A stretch of 27,241 nucleotides of DNA, from NCBI GenBank assembly GCA_023415335.1, contig JAEZLD010000173.1, positions 1 to 27,241 on the forward strand, in the 5' to 3' direction. A program made the translations under genes and the position numbers. The notes under the pieces are model-generated. The model did not search any database. It was not told where the DNA came from and saw nothing but the letters and a program-made list of their open reading frames with translations. This document shows positions 23,870 to 27,241 of this stretch, piece after piece (positions within the stretch are counted from its first letter, which is position 1; the number at the start of each line of letters is the position of its first letter). This DNA is from Bacillota bacterium (GTDB lineage Bacteria > Bacillota > Clostridia > Clostridiales > Caloramatoraceae).

Positions 23870-23916
23870 GCCCCCTCATATTGGTGATAGTTTACAAATC
23901 AATATAAGGGGGCTTT
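23870..23916 (+). terminator. Terminator of the second GNAT gene
   Basis: GCCCCCT-C-ATATTG (23870-23883) pairs with CAATAT-A-AGGGGGC (23900-23913), with one internal mismatch, followed by TTTA. Confidence 0.8.
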
Positions 23917-23929
23917 ATCGAAATCGCTA

Positions 23930-24087
23930 TCAGCACTTTTTATATGCCGGTATCCACAGCTCCATGTAGGTGCTGTCAGGTGAGCTGTCATAATATAATT
24001 CAGGAGAGTAAACATCCATAGTCAGATTATGCTTTTCAAGTCAAAGCCCACTGTATTTTACAACTTTATTGAGGGCTACGGTTACAA
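23930..24087 (-). pseudogene. Fragment of an AraC/GyrI-like regulator gene, C-terminal end
   Basis: 158 bp align without gaps to 17993-18150, the last 52 codons plus part of the stop region of the intact AraC gene. I count 10 differences, about 94% identity, and all ten are transitions. One change turns the Trp codon of GLWLEKH into TGA, so it could not encode the full domain. The rest of the gene is absent. The remaining part of 23805-24216 contains the terminator above and, at 24141-24146, a TATAAT that may serve the GntR gene. Confidence 0.92.
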
Positions 24088-24216
24088 TCATAAGGTAGGG
24101 ATCGCAAACAAAATACATTCCACAGTTTTATTCCTTGCTATATAATGTAATTGAGACATGGGATATTACATAAGGAAAGAGCGGGATATATGTTTTTAAA
24201 ATGAGGAGGAATTTAT

Positions 24217-24933
24217 TTGACTGATATAAAAAAAGACACACCTGTTACACATAAGCAGCAGTTTGTAAACAGTATTGCTGGCTCCATACTGTCGGGGAGG
24301 TACAGGGTAGGGGAAAGGCTGCTTACGGAGAGGGAGCTGGCGGCCCAAATGAATATAAGCAAGTCAGTTGTGCATGCTGGTATGGAAAGCTTATCCCACA
24401 TGGGGCTTGTAGAAATAAAGCCCCAATCAGGTATTTATGTGGCTGACTACCTGAAAACGGGAAACATTGATACTCTCAATGCAATTGTTAAATATAATGG
24501 GGACCATCTGGGCTATGATATGGTTTCAGCTATACTGGACTTGCGTCTTGTTGTGGAGGGAACAGCCTTCCTAAGGCTGGGCTCCTGCAGGAGTCATGAG
24601 CATATTGCAGAGCTCAGGAGGCAGATTAAAGGAATATCTGATCAGCACTTGGGGGGTGGAAACACAGAATATTTTGCCGAGCTGTTTTTTCAGTGGCACC
24701 GCAGCATATGTGTATATAGTGGAAGTGTCATGCTCCCACTGCTTATGAATGCCACCCATGATGTTTCTATAGCCTTTTGGATAAGGTACATAGAAATAAA
24801 AGGACTAACAGCTGCAATTGAAAGGCTTAACAGGTTTACTGACCTGCTTGAGGATGGAAACGGGACAGGAGCTTATGAGCTACTTGAAAGTGGAATTCAC
24901 GAATATTTAAAGGCTGTTAGACAAGAGGAATAA
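24217..24933 (+). CDS. GntR-family transcriptional regulator, FadR subfamily (FCD domain)
   Basis: Residues ~12-78 are the GntR winged helix (SILSGRYRVGERLLTERELAAQMNISKS, then MGLVEIKPQSGIYVADY). Residues ~95-230 are an all-helical FCD domain (LDLRLVVEGTAFLRL; FFQWHRSICVYSG; IHEYLKAV). Such proteins sense carboxylic acids such as pyruvate, lactate or fatty acyl-CoA. The start is TTG at 24217, with GAGGAGG 7 nt upstream. 238 residues. A palindrome of the PdhR/LldR class lies at 25103-25123, just before the next gene, so it probably represses that oxidoreductase gene. A broken copy of its 3' end lies at 22950-23113. Confidence 0.92.
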   Translation: MTDIKKDTPVTHKQQFVNSIAGSILSGRYRVGERLLTERELAAQMNISKSVVHAGMESLSHMGLVEIKPQSGIYVADYLKTGNIDTLNAIVKYNGDHLGYDMVSAILDLRLVVEGTAFLRLGSCRSHEHIAELRRQIKGISDQHLGGGNTEYFAELFFQWHRSICVYSGSVMLPLLMNATHDVSIAFWIRYIEIKGLTAAIERLNRFTDLLEDGNGTGAYELLESGIHEYLKAVRQEE

Positions 24934-24974
24934 TTATAAACTTTATAAAAGCCATGGACCATCTACAGTAAAAG

Positions 24975-25001
24975 GGTATTATTCCAATATGTTAATACCT
25001 T
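24975..25001 (+). terminator. Weak hairpin after the GntR gene
   Basis: GGTATTA (24975-24981) and TAATACC (24993-24999) form a 7-bp stem with an 11-nt loop, followed only by TTGAGC. Without a U-tract, termination is doubtful. Confidence 0.35.
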
Positions 25002-25102
25002 GAGCAAAAAAAGGTTAAGAACTGGCTAATCTAAAATAGCTGCTGTCCTTTGATAAAATTCTCACAATCAGTATTGATTACCATGGAAATTTTTGTTACT
25101 AT

Positions 25103-25123
25103 AAAATTGGTCGAACCAATTTT
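25103..25123. promoter_or_regulatory. PdhR/LldR-type operator upstream of the oxidoreductase gene
   Basis: AAAATTGGT-CGA-ACCAATTTT is a perfect 9-bp-arm palindrome with a 3-bp centre. It contains AATTGGT-N3-ACCAATT, the operator form known for PdhR and LldR in the FadR subfamily of GntR proteins. It overlaps a possible -10 element (TATAAA, 25100-25105) and lies 24 bp before the GTG start, so binding would block transcription. The regulator is most likely the GntR protein encoded directly upstream. Confidence 0.8.
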
Positions 25124-25147
25124 GAAATTTAAATGGGGGTATGTAAA

Positions 25148-27241
25148 GTGGCCGAGGAAAGAAAGCTCATACTAAAGCTGGGACAGAAAATTACCGACAG
25201 GATTGGGCACAAGGTTACTGTAGAGGATGCTGAATATTGGGGTTTGGCAGGTGTCATAACAGACGAGATGGCAGAGGTAGCTCTGGCAATGAAGGTCAGA
25301 GTACCCTGGACAGCAGACAAAATCGCTAAGAAATGTGGCAAAAGTCTGGAGCTTACTGAAAAGCTGCTTCAGGAAATGAGCGTTATAGGACTTATAGAAT
25401 ATAACTGGGAAAATCCTGAGAGAAAGAAGCAGTATATGCTGCCCATGTTTGTGCCTGGCTGTGCTGAGTTCATGAATATGAACAAGGAGCAGGTGGAGGC
25501 CCATCCTGAGATTGCAAGATTCTTCTATGACATGTCAAGGCTTCCTCTGGAAAGGGTGACTCCTATGGTTCCTCTGGGAGGTGCAGGAATAGGTATGCAT
25601 GTTATACCTGTTGAGAAGGCCATAGAGGCTAATCAGCAGTCAGTAAGCATAGAGCATATTTCCCATTGGCTGAAGAAATATGAGGGTAAGTATGCAGTAG
25701 GGGCATGCTCATGCCGCCGTTCCCGCCGCATTATGGAAGAGGGCTGTGGACACCTTGAGGATGACATGTGCATAGGCGTGGGGGACATGGCTGACTATAT
25801 AGTTGAAACCGGCAAGGGCCGCAGTATAGACTATGATGAGGTTATGGAAATACTTAAGCGTGCTGAGGACAATGGCCTTGTGCACCAGATAACCAACATA
25901 GATGGAGAGGACAAGATATTTGCCATATGCAACTGCTGCGTCTGCTCCTGCTATGCCCTGAGGACCTCCCAGCTTTTTAATACGCCCAACCTGTCCCGCT
26001 CTGCCTATGTGGCAAGGGTTGAAGCAGACAAATGTGTGGCCTGCGGACAGTGCGTGGAATTCTGCCCATCAGGTGCAGCAAAGCTTGGGCAGAAGCTCTG
26101 TACCAAGGATGGACAAATAGAGTATCCTAAGCAGGAGCTTCCTGATGAGGTTAAGTGGGGAAAGGAAAAATGGAATGAAAATTATAGGGATGATAACCAG
26201 ATAAACTGCTATGATACTGGTACTTCCCCATGTAAAACACACTGCCCTGCTCATATAGCTGTACAGGGATATATAAAGATGGCAGCAGAGGGCAGATATG
26301 AGGACGCACTTAAGCTTATAAAGAAGGAGAATCCATTCCCTGCTGTTTGCGGAAGGGTATGCAACCACCGCTGTGAGGATGCCTGCACCCGTGGGGAGAT
26401 TGATGATCCTATAGCCATAGATGAAATAAAGAAATTCATTGCAGAAAGGGAGCTTAAGAGGGAAAACCGCTATGTTCCGCCAATGGTAAACCAGCTTGGA
26501 AAGCCTTTCCCTGAGAAGATTGCCATAATAGGGGCAGGACCCGCAGGAATGAGCTGTGCCTTCTATCTTGCTGAGAAGGGCTATTATCCAACTGTTTTTG
26601 AAAGAAATAAGAAGCCTGGAGGTATGCTGGTGTATGGAATACCTTCCTTCCGCTTGGAAAAGGACATAGTTGAGGCAGAGATAGACGTTTTAAGGCAGAT
26701 GGGTGTGGAGTTCAGATGCGGAGTAGAGGTGGGAAAGGACGTTACCCTAGAGGAGCTTAGAAAACAAGGCTATAAGGCCTTCTATATAGCTATAGGCTGC
26801 CAGGGCGGACGAACGGCAGGAATACCTGGAGAGGACTCTCACGGTGTAATGTCTGCTGTAGAATTCCTGGATAAGGCCAATGGGGATTCATCTATGAGAT
26901 TATCAGGCAATACTCTGGTTATAGGCGGCGGAAATGTTGCAGTGGATGCATCACGCAGTGCCCTCCGCATAGGAGATGGGGACGTTTCCATGTACTGCCT
27001 GGAATCAAGGGATGAGATGCCTGCATCCATTGATGAGGTGCTGGAGGCCGAGGAAGAGGGAGTTAAGGTAAACTGCGGCTGGGGCCCTAAGGAAATACTC
27101 ACTGAAGATGGTAAGGTTACAGCAGTGGTATTTAAAAGATGCCTCTCAGTATTTGATGAAAATAAAAGGTTTTCCCCTAAGTATGATGAGAATGATACAG
27201 TAACAGTACCATGCTCCAATGTTATCATGTCCATAGGTCAG
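25148..27241 (+). CDS. Large Fe-S/FAD pyridine-nucleotide oxidoreductase (GltD/NfnB-like), 5' part
   Basis: Open from the GTG at 25148 (GGGGG 8 nt upstream; a nearer ATG is followed at once by TAA) to the window edge, 698 codons without a stop. Residues ~1-130 are helical, perhaps a winged-helix-like domain. Cysteine-rich parts follow: CSC (187-189), CNCCVCSC (261-268), and a ferredoxin motif CVACGQCVEFCP starting at 296. Then comes the GltD/DPD-type Fe-S domain: Cys362, Cys366, Cys401, Cys405, Cys409, Cys413. FAD binding is at GAGPAG (462-467), and NAD(P)H binding at GGGNVAVD (593-600). This order indicates electron transfer between NAD(P)H and an Fe-S partner, as in NfnB-like or hydrogenase-linked subunits. 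The physiological partner and the C-terminus lie outside the window. Expression is probably controlled at the operator at 25103. Confidence 0.88.
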   Translation, partial: MAEERKLILKLGQKITDRIGHKVTVEDAEYWGLAGVITDEMAEVALAMKVRVPWTADKIAKKCGKSLELTEKLLQEMSVIGLIEYNWENPERKKQYMLPMFVPGCAEFMNMNKEQVEAHPEIARFFYDMSRLPLERVTPMVPLGGAGIGMHVIPVEKAIEANQQSVSIEHISHWLKKYEGKYAVGACSCRRSRRIMEEGCGHLEDDMCIGVGDMADYIVETGKGRSIDYDEVMEILKRAEDNGLVHQITNIDGEDKIFAICNCCVCSCYALRTSQLFNTPNLSRSAYVARVEADKCVACGQCVEFCPSGAAKLGQKLCTKDGQIEYPKQELPDEVKWGKEKWNENYRDDNQINCYDTGTSPCKTHCPAHIAVQGYIKMAAEGRYEDALKLIKKENPFPAVCGRVCNHRCEDACTRGEIDDPIAIDEIKKFIAERELKRENRYVPPMVNQLGKPFPEKIAIIGAGPAGMSCAFYLAEKGYYPTVFERNKKPGGMLVYGIPSFRLEKDIVEAEIDVLRQMGVEFRCGVEVGKDVTLEELRKQGYKAFYIAIGCQGGRTAGIPGEDSHGVMSAVEFLDKANGDSSMRLSGNTLVIGGGNVAVDASRSALRIGDGDVSMYCLESRDEMPASIDEVLEAEEEGVKVNCGWGPKEILTEDGKVTAVVFKRCLSVFDENKRFSPKYDENDTVTVPCSNVIMSIGQ

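Noticed and set aside
1..27241. CRISPR arrays, tRNA or rRNA genes, intact insertion sequences
   Set aside because: No regularly spaced repeats, no cloverleaf with TTCGA-type loop, no rRNA-like stretch and no transposase motif were seen on either strand.

Overview
The window looks like chromosome of a low-GC anaerobic Firmicute of the Clostridia type. The first 17.8 kb is strongly AT-rich, ribosome-binding sites are strong and often pair with GTG or TTG starts, nearly all genes sit on the plus strand in tight operons, and a sigma-54 enhancer-binding regulator drives an amino-acid/peptide catabolic operon. No rRNA, tRNA, CRISPR array or intact mobile element was seen.

Region A (about 1-17,970) is the notable part. 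An ArsR-type repressor gene (minus) and a sigma-54 activator gene (plus) diverge from interlocked promoters. Downstream of the activator lie two copies of a TTATCA-CAA-TGATAA palindrome and a well-formed -24/-12 sigma-54 promoter. These precede an uninterrupted run of 12 plus-strand genes ending at a strong hairpin near 17,931-17,968. The genes encode an isoleucine-2-epimerase-like PLP racemase, a complete five-gene peptide ABC importer (lipoprotein, two permeases, two ATPases), an S12 (CubicO/Pab87-type) serine peptidase, an M19 dipeptidase, two more S12 paralogues, diaminopropionate ammonia-lyase and an enterochelin-esterase-like hydrolase. All the hydrolases lack signal peptides. Most of these families are known to act on D-amino acids or D-containing peptides. 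I infer an inducible system that imports an unusual peptide (D-residues, possibly diaminopropionate or D-serine, possibly an ester bond), cleaves it in the cytoplasm, and feeds racemised or deaminated products to metabolism.

Region B (about 17,990-24,950) is visibly less AT-rich in most genes and is a patchwork: an AraC/GyrI-like regulator (minus); a long leader with hairpins and a 19-codon upstream ORF; rsgA; an APH-type kinase; a GNAT acetyltransferase; a YdcF-family protein; a second GNAT; and a FadR-type GntR regulator. Two broken fragments, one matching the C-terminal end of the AraC gene (about 94% identical) and one matching the C-terminal end of the GntR gene, flank the second GNAT. 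They point to an old duplication of an AraC-to-GntR segment followed by deletion.

Region C (25,103-27,241) has a near-perfect PdhR/LldR-type operator followed by the first 698 codons of a large Fe-S/FAD oxidoreductase of the GltD/NfnB-like class that runs off the right edge. The adjacent GntR protein is the obvious candidate to bind this operator.

All functional statements rest on motif recognition and remembered family features. No database search was run.
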